This document shows positions 1 through 12,899 of a DNA stretch of 64,000 nucleotides, piece after piece. This DNA comes from Citrus sinensis (taxonomy: Eukaryota; Streptophyta; Magnoliopsida; Sapindales; Rutaceae): assembly GCF_022201045.2 (NCBI RefSeq), contig NC_068557.1, positions 25,211,501 through 25,275,500 on the forward strand. The letters are read 5' to 3'. The position numbers and the translations under genes are program-made. The notes under the pieces are model-generated. The model saw only the letters and a program-made list of their open reading frames with translations, ran no database searches and was not told the origin of the DNA. Each line of letters starts with the position of its first letter. Position 1 is the stretch's first letter.

Positions 1-811
1 TTTTCATCTCCAATCCTCTACTTTGGTTGATCAGTACATTTAAGTGCCATATAACCATGAAGTTAGATAGAAGAGTTTGTTCTTTTGCTTTGTTGGTCTC
101 AGATGTCATACTTTAGAAAAATCTTTTATGTGATGGATTGTATTTGCATTAGTCTCATTTACAAAGGGTTTGATTGTGTTACATACATCTATCTTGCTAA
201 ACCACTGACACTAAAAGCTTAATTTTACAAAAAAAGGCTTAAGAATGGTATTTAAGTCTATCATTCTCACACCCAAAGATTGATACTCTAGAGTTCTTCA
301 GTTGGACCATTCTGATGGTACAGGGCAACTGAAAAATATATATCCATTTGATGTATTTGATGCCAAATTGAACATTCTTGGATGTAGGACCTTCCAAGTC
401 AGAGGCACCATTACTATATTGACTTTGACCAATTTACTCATGACAATGAAGTAATAATTCTCAATTTGCTTGTCTCGATGACATGATGAATCTTATATGA
501 AATATTTTCTTAAATTTTCCCATGAATGGGGACATAGGTATACCCCTTTCAAATGACAAAAGGCAGCATAAACTCTGATGGAAGTTGCTCATTTTTGTCT
601 TTTTGATTGTCTGATTGAATATTCACAGCTTAAGTATGCTGAAGCGTTATTATTTTCTTTTACTCTACTATTTATCTAGGTGAATGTTTTCCTATTGTTC
701 TATTGCTTTTGAACTTCTAACCAATGACACGGTACTCTAGTATTTGCTCTCTTTTTGTTGAGTTGTTAATGCAAAATATGACATGCAAAATTGAAGAACT
801 TTGTATCTAAG
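1..811 (+). other. Probable intron of the truncated GWD gene
   Basis: No open frame here resembles a glucan water dikinase, and the first recognisable exon starts at about 812. The AT-rich, T-rich composition fits an intron. The upstream exons, which should carry the N-terminal starch-binding (CBM45-type) modules, must lie left of the window. The acceptor could instead be the AG at 795-796, which would add five residues. Confidence 0.55.
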
Positions 812-3800
812 GTTGATGGGGACGACAAAGTTAAATGGTTACTGGATGAAATATCTTGCAGAGAAAAAGAGGCTGAGAGGTCATTAATGCACAGGTAACT
901 TCTATATGTGAAACTAAGGACTTTGTAATTAAGTTGATGTGTACTTTATTTGAGTGTGTGAAATCACTGTATTATTCATAGTACCTCTGTGTTTTACTTA
1001 CATGGGCTCCAGAACTCTGTAACAAGGCAATGTTAGAGTTTGCAGCATAAGCAAACAATATTTGTTCTGGCCTTCCTTAAAATGATTTGATCACCAGATG
1101 TTCTTGCTTATATGCTTAACTCTCACAGGTTCAACATTGCGGCTGAGTTGACTGAACAATGTAAAGGTGAAGGGGAGCTAGGGCTTATTGCTATAATGGT
1201 CTGGATGAGGTTCATGGCATGCAGGCATCTGACGTGGAACAAGAATTATAATGTAAAACCTCGGTAAAATACATACTTTTCTATTGTTTTAATCAACAAC
1301 TCCTTGGATACATACTTTTCTATTGCTTTAGTCAACAACTCCTTGGATACATACTTTTCTATTGTTTTAATAAACAACTCTTTGGATATATCTGGACTTG
1401 TGCAGTCTACTTCACATCCTTGTCTGGATATGCATTCTAATTTGTGAACTTGTCAGAATTGATTTGTCCTACTTCTTTCAAGGTTCTGCTAAAATCATTA
1501 TTTGTCCATTAGATCTTCGCCAACGGGGGATTCTGCTTCTTTCAAGGTTCTGCATAAATGCATTCTTTCTCCATTAGATCTGCACCAAAAGGGGCTTCTA
1601 CCCGATAACTTGGCCACCATTTCTACTTTCCTTGATTACACAAATTTTTTGATAAATAACTTCTACTTGCAGATTTTGGTGAAGTTATTTGAAGACTGAT
1701 TGTACCCAATTATTCCAATAGATAATGTGTTTTCTTGAAAAGAAAAACAATGGTATCAAGCCGAACTGGTTCTTAGGTCTTTTATGTCATGCTAGTTGAG
1801 ATTTTCAGCCAAAATACTTGGGAATATTAGTCAATTCAATCATGTAATCTTCCCCTTCCTAGATAAACTATAAGATTGTGAATCATGTTTGGTCCTTATC
1901 ATTTCATATTATTGCTCTTGTCAATGTGTCAATCTAGCGCTAACCTCCATCTTATGCTTCTTGGTTTTCAATGAAACATCTGAGTTTTTACAATATGATG
2001 GGGCTGGCTTAGGTATGATAATTATCTTTGACTACCAAGTTGGTACGTATACAGCATATTGATTCACTTTCATATTTGTGCTTTATCTGCAGTGAGATAA
2101 GTGAAGCTCAAGATAGATTTACCAATTTATTGCAAAAGATCTATTCGAGCCAGCCAAATGATCGAGAAATCGTGAGGCTGATCATGGCATTTGTTGGTCG
2201 TGGAGGTCAAGGCGATGTTGGGCAGAGAATTCGTGATGAAATACTTGTGATTCAGGTATTTTCAAAAAATATCTTGCATGATTAGTTTTGTTTGTCATTA
2301 GCCTTGGAGAAGTAATTCTTCTGTGATTTGTCACTATCAGAGAAATAATGACTGCAAGACTGGCATGATGGAGGAGTGGCACCAGAAGTTGCACAATAAC
2401 ACTAGCCCAGATGACATTATTATTTGTGAGGTAAATGGAATAGCAGAATCATGTTAAAAGCATATGTAATTTTAACATTGGTCCAGTTTAAAGACCAAGG
2501 CATCTCAATTTGGATAAGAAATGATTATAATGTTATTCAGATGGAAATTAAATTGTCTATATATATTACGTTTATAATACGAATTAGGTATACTTAAAAA
2601 TGTCCTTCAAATATAAAATGTACATATTTGATGATTATAAAACATTTTTGGGCTAATATTTTAGTCCCCTTGAGCTATGGTTATTTCTTACCGGCATTGA
2701 GTCAAGTTGTGCTAACTTGTAAAATAATTGAGATAAATTAAGTTGACCGTACTGGCTAGAAGAGAGCAGTTCTGATAACTAAATACAGAGTCATTATTGA
2801 ATTTCAATCATTTAATTTTTTTTCCTTTTATAACAGGCACTCTTAAACTACATAAGATGCGGTTTTAAAATTGATGCTTATTGGCAAACTTTAAATTGTC
2901 ATGGTCTTTCAAAACAAAAGCTCGCAAGTTATGATCGTCCAATTGTGTCAGAGCCTCGGTTCAGGGCTGATGCTAAAGAGAGTCTCACCCGTGACCTGAC
3001 AATGTATTTGAAGACGCTAAAGGTACGCTCATACTCTTAAAGTCTGCTTATCACATTTTCTTGTCTTTGCATGTGAGTGATGGATGTAGCAATTTGTATT
3101 GGCTTTTTGCAAGCCTTTCTGCAGGTTCTTCCTAGATTTGTGGGTAACTTGTTCCCCTTTTGTAAATCTCTTTATTTCTCTAGTTTTCCTTTGTTTCCTG
3201 CTAAAAGGCAGTATATAGGAATAGACCAACTAATATGAGGGCACTATGTTCTTGCTGAAGTGCCCCTTTTTTTTGAGCTTGCTGCCTCTAAATGAAATAC
3301 AAGGAATTGTTTTGAGGGGAACAAAGCAGAAGTTATATTGATATTTAATGTTAATTTGCACAATCATATGGGATCTTTTACTAAATTTTAATCTTTCTTT
3401 TGGATTTACCCTTCAGAAATCCTTGGACTTGAGTCAGTAACTGGGTCTAATTATTTTGTAACTCTATTTCTTGGAGATCACTTTATTTAGTGATTTCCAA
3501 CAGATTTGGCATTTGTCAAGGCAACACAGCTAGTTAACTTTCTCTTTCTTAATTTTCTCTCAATTATAGCTTGTAAATTCTAGATTTTTCATCTTTATCT
3601 TATGATGTAAATTGGAATGCCTTTGCTTTTTTTATTTTCATTTTTTGATTTACTCGATGGCCATGCCACAGGCTGTTCATTCAGGTGCTGACCTTGAATC
3701 TGCTATAGAAACTTGTTACAAGGTAATCATTGTGATGCTAATTAAGGCACCATTTTAATGTTCCAGCCTCCTTTTTCTTTTCTATAATCACTCAATTTTA

Positions 3801-6800
3801 GTTGTTGATAATTTAGATAACCTTTTACCTTTTGGGATATCAGGGTCATAATTCTGTCATCTCTGATTCGTTTGGCAGTTTATCTTCAAAATTACGGGTG
3901 ATTATTTGTTTCTTGCATTTCAAATCAATTTATGTATTGAAAATTTGTTTGTATTATTGTTGGTACATTGGGTTATATTTACTTTCTGTACATATATAGG
4001 CATGTCCTTGGGAGTTCTATTCAGTATCCTTAGATCTCAGAAATTGTGGATGGAATAACTTTGTGTATTACTATTGTCATATGATAGGAGTGCCTGACAT
4101 TTATCAAAGCACATATTCATGACGAGAGCATCAATCAACTGATGGAGGTCACATTTTAAGCAATTTTAGAATTTATGATTTTTTTTTTAATTAAATGAAA
4201 AGGAATTCCTTAATACTGTTTGAAATTACATCTGCAGAAATTAGTAGACTCCCGCATTGAGCTTCACCCTGTTTTGGGTACGGCTCGTGGTAGAGCAAAA
4301 GACTTACTGTTCCTCGATATTTCTTTGGCTTCAGCTATCAAAACAACGATGGAGAGGGGGCTCAAAGATTTAAACTTCAGTCACCCTCCGGTATATAATT
4401 TCATTTAGACAAGAACACCTGAATATATAGCTGAATGAGTTCGTTTTCAGTATGGTGTACTTATGCCACAACTTTTGTTTCTTCTTCTTTTTGTGGTTGG
4501 ACACAGGAAATCATGTTCTTCATTTCCCTGTTGCTTGAAAGTTTATGCCTATCAGTGGTCAACAATGAAGACCTAATTTATTGTACAAAAGTATATCTTT
4601 CATTGAGCCTAGAGGCTTTTTAGTCTTTTGTCATTGATTTTGTCGACTCTGGATTTGATCTTCATATACTTAGTTACTGGAGGTTTAGTTTTGAAGTTCT
4701 TCCATCTCTTGACCTAAATTCTTAATGAAGTTTCTGCACTGTTGGTGTTATGTTGCTGTGAAGGACTGGTACCGTGTCTCTGAATCATACATAACCAATG
4801 ATGCTCAGTGGGCACTGCAAGCAAAGGCTATTCTTGATCGGTTGCAGCTAGTACTTGCTGAAAGGTCACAGACTTATCAGAAAAAGTTCCAGCCAAGTGT
4901 TAAATATCTTGGTTGTCTGCTTGGTGTAGAGAAATATGCGGTACGTAATTATTCATCTTTGACGGTATCTAGCATAATGAAACTCAGGTGATAGCAAGGT
5001 TCCTGTTTCAATATTTTCTAAGAAGTCATCATATTGATTGGTTTGTTTATTTAACATTTTTGGATCTGCCATTAGATTGACAATTTTACAGAGGAGTTGG
5101 TCAGAGCACAATCAGAGGCTGTTCTGTCGATACTCATTAACCGTTTTGAACCTGTCCTACGCAAAGTTGCAAATTTGGGCTGGTAATTGTTGATTCCATT
5201 TGTTGTATGCTGTGCTACCAGTGGAGTTGCTTTCAGCTGAGTAATTATAGTATCAATTTCAGCGTAGCAAATTATTTGCTCAATAGCTTCTAAGTTTAGA
5301 AATCCTATGGAGTTAGTCTAATGATTATGCCTTTGGATTACTTCGTCAATCACAAGTCTGAAATTTGTTTTGTCAGGGCTTTCTACTCGGAAAAATGTAA
5401 TGAAATCCTCCTTCCAAAAGATAGTATGGTTGGCAGGGGGGCCAAGCTTCTAACTCTAGGTTAATAAGGGGATTTTTGGGTTATGAAAAAAATAAAAGAA
5501 AAAAGAAAAAGGAAAAGAAACCTTTTGAGTTGACACTTTTTTTTTTTTTTAATTTTGTCATTTTTTGTCTATTCAAGGATTGAAACTTTAAAAATGTTCT
5601 AAGAGTTTGTGTCTGGCAGTTGGCAGGTCATCAGCCCTGTAGAAGTGTGTGGTTTCATTACTTCTGTCAATGAGTTAATTACTTTACAGAACAAAGTTTA
5701 CAGAAGACCTACCATCATCATTGCAAGCAGAATAACTGGAGAAGAAGAAATCCCAGTTGGAGTTGTTGCTGTGTTGACACCTGATATGCCAGATGTTCTA
5801 TCTCACGTCTCTATTAGAGCAAGAAATAATAAGGCACATTCCTTTTGAGTTTCTTTTTTAATTAAAGTGGAAATTTTCATTACTTATGAAACTGAAAGCT
5901 TGCCTAAGTGATCAGCTTAAGCAAACCAACCCAGACGGTTAACTAAGCTATATACCCTGCAGGTTTGCTTTGCCACATGCTTCGATCAGAATATTCTTAG
6001 AAATCTCAGGTTGAAGGAAGGAAAAGCTGTATCCATTCGACTGAAGTCCACAAATTTGATCATTAGGTAGGCCATTCAAGTCACTGTCATTTAGTAATCT
6101 TGTATGGTACTTACCGGACAACTTCTCTGATTTTGTTTACTTGCAGTGACATAAGTAGCTCCAACCTGTCTCTCAGTTCCTCTGCACTTCCATCCATTCC
6201 CCGAGGAATCACCTTTAAAAGGAAGATTTTTCGTGGCAAATATGCTGTTTCAGTTGAGGATTTCACTCCTGATATGGTAAGCTCATTATCTATTAATCCT
6301 TTTTTTTTAAGAATTATCTATTAATGTCATATGTTGGTCTAATAGAATACCCGATAAACATTTTTCTTATCTACCTACCTTATTCGGGTGTATTTTCTTA
6401 TATAGTTAGTTGATAGTGTTAATTCATTGGGAAGGCATGCTGAAAAACTGTGGGACAAAGTTCGTTTTCTTACTTCGCTTTGGGCTTCAGTTACTAAAGA
6501 GTTTCAAAATTCATCCTTTTTCTTCATACATCTAAACTGGGATGAGGCTTTGAGATAGGAAGTTATAACTGATTTTAACCTTGTATAAGGGTGATTGGGT
6601 ATACTTTTGTATAACACAAATAGTGTTATTCTTCGTTTTCTGAGTGGACAGCTGGTCCACTAACTGCTTTTACATCTTCTTTATTAACACATTCTTCAGT
6701 TTCTTATCCAACCAAAAAAAAAAAAACATTCTTCGGGAAGGCATTGAAGGAAAATCTAGGGTATTATACACTGCCTCTTGGTCCTTACAGCCCTTTTTTG

Positions 6801-9266
6801 TATTTAGATTGCATGTAAATTCACATATGCTTGATCTAAAGTCCAGAGCGATATATAGCTCAACCAACTATTTTTGCTCTACGTTCAATAACTTCAGTTC
6901 ATTGTGTAAGCCCAGAAAAGTGGAGCATAAGTAAGTGATTTTAATAATATTTTATTAGGTTGGTGCAAAATCTTGCAATATTAAATTTTTACGAGAAAGG
7001 GTTCCTTCGTGGATTAAGATACCTACATCGGTAGCCATACCATTTGGAGCCTTTGAGACTGTTCTATCAGAGAATATCAACAAGGTACTTTCTCTTTTCC
7101 AAGAGGATTGAGTTCTCTTCATAGTCCTTTAATGTTCTTGCACAACTAAGCTTTTATGTACAGGACATAGCAAACAAGATATCTCGCCTTTACAAATTTA
7201 TAAATGGTGGGGACCTTTCAAAACTCCAAGAAATACAAGAAGCTGTTCTGCAAATGAGTGCTCCATTATCCTTGGTAATTCTAAATGATCGCTGCATGTA
7301 GTCCTGACAACTTACTAGATGCATCTTTCTACTATCATTTGATAGCTTGTTCACTGTTAAATGTTTACAAACTGTTATCTGCATGTTTATAGAGTTCTTA
7401 TGGTACTTATAGAAGTCTCATAATCAAAAAGCTCAACTTAATTACACTGATTTATTAAGAAAGATATAGGAAAGTGAATATTAGAGAAAAGAACAGTACA
7501 TTGATTTTGTGTTTGCTAGTTTCTGCTTCACATCTTACAAACAGATATCGATCAGTTGGTTGCAACCGTTGACAGATATTATATCGTGCTATTGTTTTGA
7601 TGAGATCAGTACTTTTTCGTAGAGGTCTTTGAGGAAAACAGTGTCTCCTTTTGACTTCAGTTATGTAATGTTGGGTAGATTTTGTGCAAACTTGTATGTT
7701 CTCACATTATTAAGAACCTGTGTTCCAACCTTTTTTTAGATATATGAACTGAAGAACAAAATGAGAAGTTCAGGAATGCCCTGGCCCGGTGATGAAGGAT
7801 GGAATCTTGCTTGGCGATCTATAAAGAAGGTACTGAAGTTTAAAAGTGCTCATTTTTCATACCATAATTTGGATGATATGTATCAATCCTAGTATTGGCT
7901 GGGAGTCATCAGTCTTTTTCTTTTTCTTCAACTTCTAACATTTGAAGTCAACTTTCAATAGAACAATTGGTATAGGCATGTTCAATAATGTAAACCCCAT
8001 GCCCACAACCAATGCAATTTTGTAAAGACATTACATCTTTTCTTTTCTTTGCAGGTTTGGGCTTCAAAGTGGAATGAAAGAGCGTTCATTAGTTGTAGGA
8101 AAGCTAACTTAAATCATGACAATCTTTGCATGGCTGTACTGATTCAAGAAACTATATGTGGAGATTATGCTTTTGTTATTCACACGAAGAATCCTTTATC
8201 AGGGGATAACTCGGAGATATATACTGAGGTAAACTTGCCTATTTTATTCTAAATGTTTTGAGTGGCATGAATTTTATTTCTCTCTCTGTGTAAAAACAGA
8301 TTGTGAAGGGCCTTGGAGAGACATTGGTGGGTGCCTATCCTGGAAGAGCTATGAGCTTTGTTACCAAAAAGAACAATCTAAAATCTCCTATTGTAAGCAC
8401 AATTTCTCTTCAATTCCTTATCTTTTTAAGGACGCATTGTTTATCTAACTGAACATGTTGAATCACTCTAAAATTGCGTTATTTTTTTCCCTAGTTATTG
8501 TACTTTACTAAATCCATATATTAAGCAAAAGCTCGTTCATATACCAACTACCCTGTATGAATCTCTTCAGGTCACTTGTTATCCAAGCAAACTTATTGGC
8601 TTATATGGCAAGCCATCAATAATATTCAGATCAGACTCTAATGGTGAGGACCTTGAAAAATATGCAGGTGCTGGGCTCTATGACAGGTTAGTAGCAAACC
8701 TCAATATTAGTTTTCTGTGAAAACAATGTTGGTGACTTTTTTGTTCTTCCGAAATTCTACCTCCGGACTTCTTGTACGTTGCAAGTCACAAGTTTTTAGT
8801 TACTCGGACAAACTGCTGGTATAATAGATTTGAAACTGAAACGTAAAACTTTAGAAAAATATAATGAACAACTTAAGAAATACAATGAAAATCTTCTAAT
8901 CGTTGTAACATACAACAGCGTACGGGAGTAGTTTGAACTCTTTTTTTCCCCTTTATTATTCTTTTTTGTTATTAGGATGCACAAATGGATTTTTCTTATG
9001 ATCTCGCATTACATATTCCTCCTTCCAGTGATGGTGTCTGATGTGCAAAAATTAATTGCAGCGTAATAATGAACGACCCGGAGAAAGTGGTTTTGGACTA
9101 CTCCAGAGACCCGATGGTGGGCGACAAATCTTTCCAGACATCAGTTTTTTCAAAAATTGCAGAGACGGGTAAAATCATTGAAAGCCTTTATGGATACCCC
9201 CAAGATATTGAAGGCGTGCTCAAAGATGGTTTGATATATGTGGTTCAAGCAAGACCACAAATGTAG
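812..9266 (+). CDS. GWD: Alpha-glucan water dikinase, C-terminal 901 residues (5' truncated by window edge), GWD2-like
   Basis: Glucan water dikinases phosphorylate glucosyl C6 of amylopectin using the beta-phosphate of ATP through a phosphohistidine intermediate, and so open starch to degradation. Exons: 812-894, 1129-1263, 2093-2255, 2341-2430, 2837-3022, 3672-3722, 3844-3897, 4088-4147, 4238-4390, 4507-4590, 4764-4940, 5076-5182, 5620-5833, 5963-6066, 6147-6276, 6959-7084, 7164-7274, 7740-7829, 8055-8228, 8300-8392, 8571-8686, 9062-9266. The exons sum to 2706 nt, all in frame. Family blocks seen are MEEWHQKLHNNTSPDD, the phosphohistidine loop LTPDMPDVLSHVSIRARN (catalytic His codon 5804-5806), SGMPWPGDEGWNLAW, and the ATP-grasp end FRSDSNGEDLEKYAGAGLYDS to VVQARPQM. 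The intron after 5833 uses a GC donor. Details such as GKPSIIFRSDSNGED and VEDFTPDMVGAK look closer to GWD2 (extraplastidial in Arabidopsis) than to GWD1, but I recall those sequences only roughly. No stop or frameshift is seen. Confidence 0.93.
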
Positions 9267-10030
9267 AACATTAATTAAAATATGCATTTACGCAACTTAA
9301 ATCCTTGTGTAACATTTTTCATGGATGAAATAAGGCCGAGCACTTGCATACAATTGGCGGCCTGAGCAACATGTATCTGGATTTGCATCTGGATCTGAGA
9401 TAAATAAAATCCGTAGGTTCACCCATCTTAATAATTTTAGTGTTTCATATATGAAGATGCCACAACCACAAACATGAAAAGAAAAATTGTGATCAGCACA
9501 ACATCACTCCGTTCATCACTTAATGCAAATTCATCATAACTTTTGAAGGAATGAAAAATGAATCCTAGAAAAGTAAATCGAGCTCATTTGAAATGATAAA
9601 AAACATAGCCATCAGTCGTCATCCTCACCAGCCGTCTAAAAATAGTACCATGCGTAGAATTTGGTACACAAAATGAAACACCAAAAGGGACTTGTATCAA
9701 GATCTTTTTGCATCTGAAACAAAAGCTTGAAACCTGAGCAGTCTTTTAAGGTAATAAAATTAAAAAATAAACAACAATTTGCCTTACCAGAACAGAAAAA
9801 ACTTTAGACGTTAGCAGGGCAGTATAGCTATTTGAATAAGAAGACTAATGAACAAACATAAAAATAACAAGAAAAATACAAGTGCAAACTATAAACAAAA
9901 ATCTAATAAAATATCGAAAAGAAGAGCTTTAAAAATTTAAAGATATAACGAAAACAAAAGTGAAGTGAAGTGAAGTGAAGCGAAGCATGGAAAGAAGTCG
10001 ATCGAAATGGGACGGATGATGTAGCTATAC
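9267..10030. other. 3' flank of GWD and spacer before the MIR482 cluster
   Basis: An AATAAA-like signal (AAATAAAAT near 9400) could serve as the GWD polyadenylation signal. The rest is AT-rich with no convincing coding frame. The repeat GTGAAGTGAAGTGAAG at about 9960-9980 is a short microsatellite just beyond the 3' side of the first microRNA hairpin, in minus-strand sense. Confidence 0.4.
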
Positions 10031-10047
10031 TATAAAGAGATAGAAAA

Positions 10048-10175
10048 GAGAAGGAGGAAGTGAAGGAAATCAAAGGAATGGGTGGCATAGGTAAGAAAGA
10101 AAGTATATATTTTCTTTTTCTCGTTCTCTTGCCCATGCACCCATTCCCGAAATTTCCCCTCTTCTTCTTCTCTGT
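10048..10175 (-). ncRNA. MIR482: MIR482/2118-family microRNA hairpin 1
   Basis: On the minus strand this folds as a long imperfect hairpin. The 5' arm (complement of about 10125-10148) begins GGGAATGGGTGCATGGG. The 3' arm (complement of 10075-10096) begins TCTTACCTATGCC and ends CCCATTCC, the miR482 pattern. Below the duplex the stem continues through GGAAAT/ATTTCC-type pairing. The loop is T/A-rich. The plus-strand flank TAGAAAAGAGAAGGAGGAAG is nearly the same as beside hairpin 3, showing common descent. miR482 family members are 22 nt, cleave NBS-LRR mRNAs at the P-loop codons and trigger phased siRNAs (established for the family). No small RNA data can be seen here, so processing is inferred. 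Confidence 0.85.
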
Positions 10176-10299
10176 TTTCTCTTTCCGTCTTCTTTGGGGT
10201 TCAAGGCCGCCTCCATGTAATTCAGAGATGAGAGGTTCCTTTCCATTTTATAGTAGAATTTGGAGGACTAGGGTTTCGCTCCCACTCCCAAAGCACTAG

Positions 10300-11455
10300 A
10301 GCACCACAACCCACGCCACGCGGCTAATAGCTAGCTTTTTCTTTTTCTTTTTCTTTTTTGAAAAAAACCCCGATCGTTGCAAGTTGTGATGTGTCGTGTT
10401 TTAACCTCTTTCTTAAATATTTAAAAATTTATGGGCCTTGGATTAGCTTTTCCTTTCACTTAAAAGTAAAAGTTAAATAAAAATTTAATTTATTTTTATT
10501 GTTTGGATGGTTATAGTAAAATATATTTTTTAATGAGAATTTTTTTTTAAGTGTTTGAATAATTATTTAAAAAAGACTTTTTAATTATTATAAAATTATT
10601 AATATCCTCAAATATTTGAGTCTAATAAATACTTATTAAATTTAAAAATTAATAACAAATAAAATAATTATTTGATCAATCTAGTTAAATTTTTATAAAT
10701 TAAAATACCATTTTTCTTTATAAAAAAAGAAGAACAAAAACAACTAGATTAAGTTTATCTAAATATAAGTTCCTTAGCAATATTTTTACAAACTACTCCT
10801 ATTAAAGTACCGTTTTAAAAAAATTAAAAATAAGATGTAAATCAAAATATGAGATTACAAATATATATATATATATATATATATATTATTTGAAAGAATA
10901 TTGGTGTGGTGATTGTGGTCCTTCAGTTTTTTTCTTCTTTTTTTTGGTTGAACAATGAAGAGGCAAAATAAAAAAAATACGTAAGAAATATGGTTTATGG
11001 GTTTAGATATGGATGTAATATTTTTTTTATTCCTTTGTTAATTTAAGATTAGTTTAGAAATTATAAAAAATATAATAAATGAGAAAATAATTTCTCAAAA
11101 GATTTTTTTTAATTATGACTTCTCCCAAAAGACCTTTTTTTAATTCTAAAAGCCAAAAAAAAAGTTTAATTCAGCTAATCTAAACAGACATTATGAAGGT
11201 TGGGCCGACAAGAAGAGACCACAGTGTTGTAAAAGAAAAAGGAAAAAAGTTCACTCAATTTTCTTTTCTTTTTTTCTTTTGTTTTCTATCATAAAAGGAA
11301 AAAAAAAGAGATAAAATTTAAATTATTTTTTACCCTTCAAAATTATAATCAATTAAATAAAACTACTTTAAGATCACATGCCAATCAAATAACTATTACA
11401 GTTTCTTGACGTTCGAGGATATCACAAGTAGAAATGATAGAATATTATACTTTTA
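10300..11455. repeat. AT-rich non-coding stretch with probable degenerate TIR element
   Basis: There is no coding frame. Near 10440 GGATTAGCTTTT is mirrored near 11175 by CAGCTAATCTAAAC, suggesting an old terminal-inverted-repeat element of about 0.75 kb. An (AT)n microsatellite occupies about 10860-10887. Confidence 0.35.
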
Positions 11456-11457
11456 GG

Positions 11458-12287
11458 TAGTGTTTATTTTCTGGAGTGGGAGTGTGGAGTGTGGATTTCT
11501 TCCACTTCAGTGTTTACTTACCTTAAAAAATGAGGGAGTGAGAGTGGGAATCCGTGGATCCCACTCAATTTTGGAGTGGGGAGTGGGGAGTGGGATTCCC
11601 ACTCCTATGGGGGGAGGTGGGAGTGGGAATCCACTCCCCCCTCTTCCCATTTTATCCTTATAAAAATAAATAAATAAATAATATGTAATAAAATAAATAA
11701 TATCATATTTAATAAAATAAATAATATCATATTTATTAAAAATAATAATTATATCATATTTATTTTATTAAATTTAATAAAATAAAAATAAATATTATAT
11801 TTAAATTAATAATATTAAACATTAATTTTAATAAATATCAATTATTTATTTAATTAATAATAATAAATATTTTATTCTAAAAAAATATTAATTTTGTACT
11901 ATATTATCAATAATAATATTTCATTTGTGTTGCTATTATTAATAATTTTTATTCACATAATTTAAATTAAAATTAATAAAAAAATTATGATTTACATAAT
12001 TAAGAATATTAGTAATTATTATTAATTTATAAATATAATAAAATATTTATTTTATTTTCCAAATATATTTTTTATTAATTTTTTAATTACAAATTATAAT
12101 TCTGTACATAAAGATAAAATTATAATTTAAAACAATTTACTCCCAATCCAAGACAAAGTAAACAAATAATTAGGATTCTGATTGACAATCTATACTTTCA
12201 TTTAGTCTAAGTAAATATCCTACTCTCACTCTCACTCCACACTTTTAATTTAAAAATTCCTACTCCAATCTAAAAAGTAAACGCAGC
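11458..12287. mobile_element. PIF/Harbinger-like non-autonomous element
   Basis: The left end GGTAGTGTTTATTTTCTGGA and the right end, read in reverse complement as TGCTGCGTTTACTTTTTAGA, are similar terminal inverted repeats. They are bounded by TTA on both sides, the 3-bp target preference of PIF/Harbinger elements. The interior is AT-rich with GAGTGGGAGT-type subterminal repeats near both ends. It has no transposase, so it is a MITE-like derivative. Confidence 0.5.
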
Positions 12288-12459
12288 ATTAATTCAAAGA
12301 GACATCTTATAATTCATCTGACTGATACATCAAATGTCCAAGTTCAATGATCATCGTTCATCAGCATGAAGAATAAAGTTACTACACTTGCTAATGTAAT
12401 GATGATTGAACGTATAGTGTAACCCAAAACTGATGATAATTGAATCGAATGGGATTATT

Positions 12460-12895
12460 GGTACCCTCTAAATATCTTTTAAAACTTCTTTAATTATTTT
12501 ATAATTTTAATATTTATTAAAATTATATAATACGATAATTTTTAATTAAAAATCTACTCAAAATTTAAATAATTTTTCTTTAAAAAATTTAACATTTTAG
12601 AAATTAAAAAATTTATTTTTTTCTCTAATTTTTGAGTAAAGAATTTACCACTGATGATTGCAATAGAGAGAAAAAAATCAGTTATTTTTTTCTTTTGAAT
12701 GGAAAGAATTTTATTGTTAAAATGAGATTTAATAATAAAAATAATTAAAAATTAGATAATAAAATTTACTTTAATAAATTTTAATTAAAAATATTTTTCA
12801 TTAATAGAGGTGTTAAAAAATTTATAATTTTTTAAAACATTTTAATGGGAGTTAATAAAGAAAAAGAGTGTTAAAACGATATTTAGAGAGGTCCC
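12460..12895. mobile_element. Short TIR element (MITE), class uncertain
   Basis: The left end GGTACCCTCTAAATATCTTT and the right end in reverse complement GGGACCTCTCTAAATATCGT pair as imperfect terminal inverted repeats around a very AT-rich 0.4 kb interior. A target-site duplication is not clear. Confidence 0.4.
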
Positions 12896-12899
12896 AATA

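Noticed and set aside
10060-10299. 79-residue frame starting MKEIKGMGGIGKK, resembling an NBS P-loop
   Set aside because: It lies across the MIR482 hairpin. The P-loop-like residues come from the microRNA arm, and nothing downstream resembles an NB-ARC domain.
11460-11663. Glycine/proline-rich 67-residue frame
   Set aside because: Produced by GAGTGGGAGT-type subterminal repeats of a Harbinger-like element.
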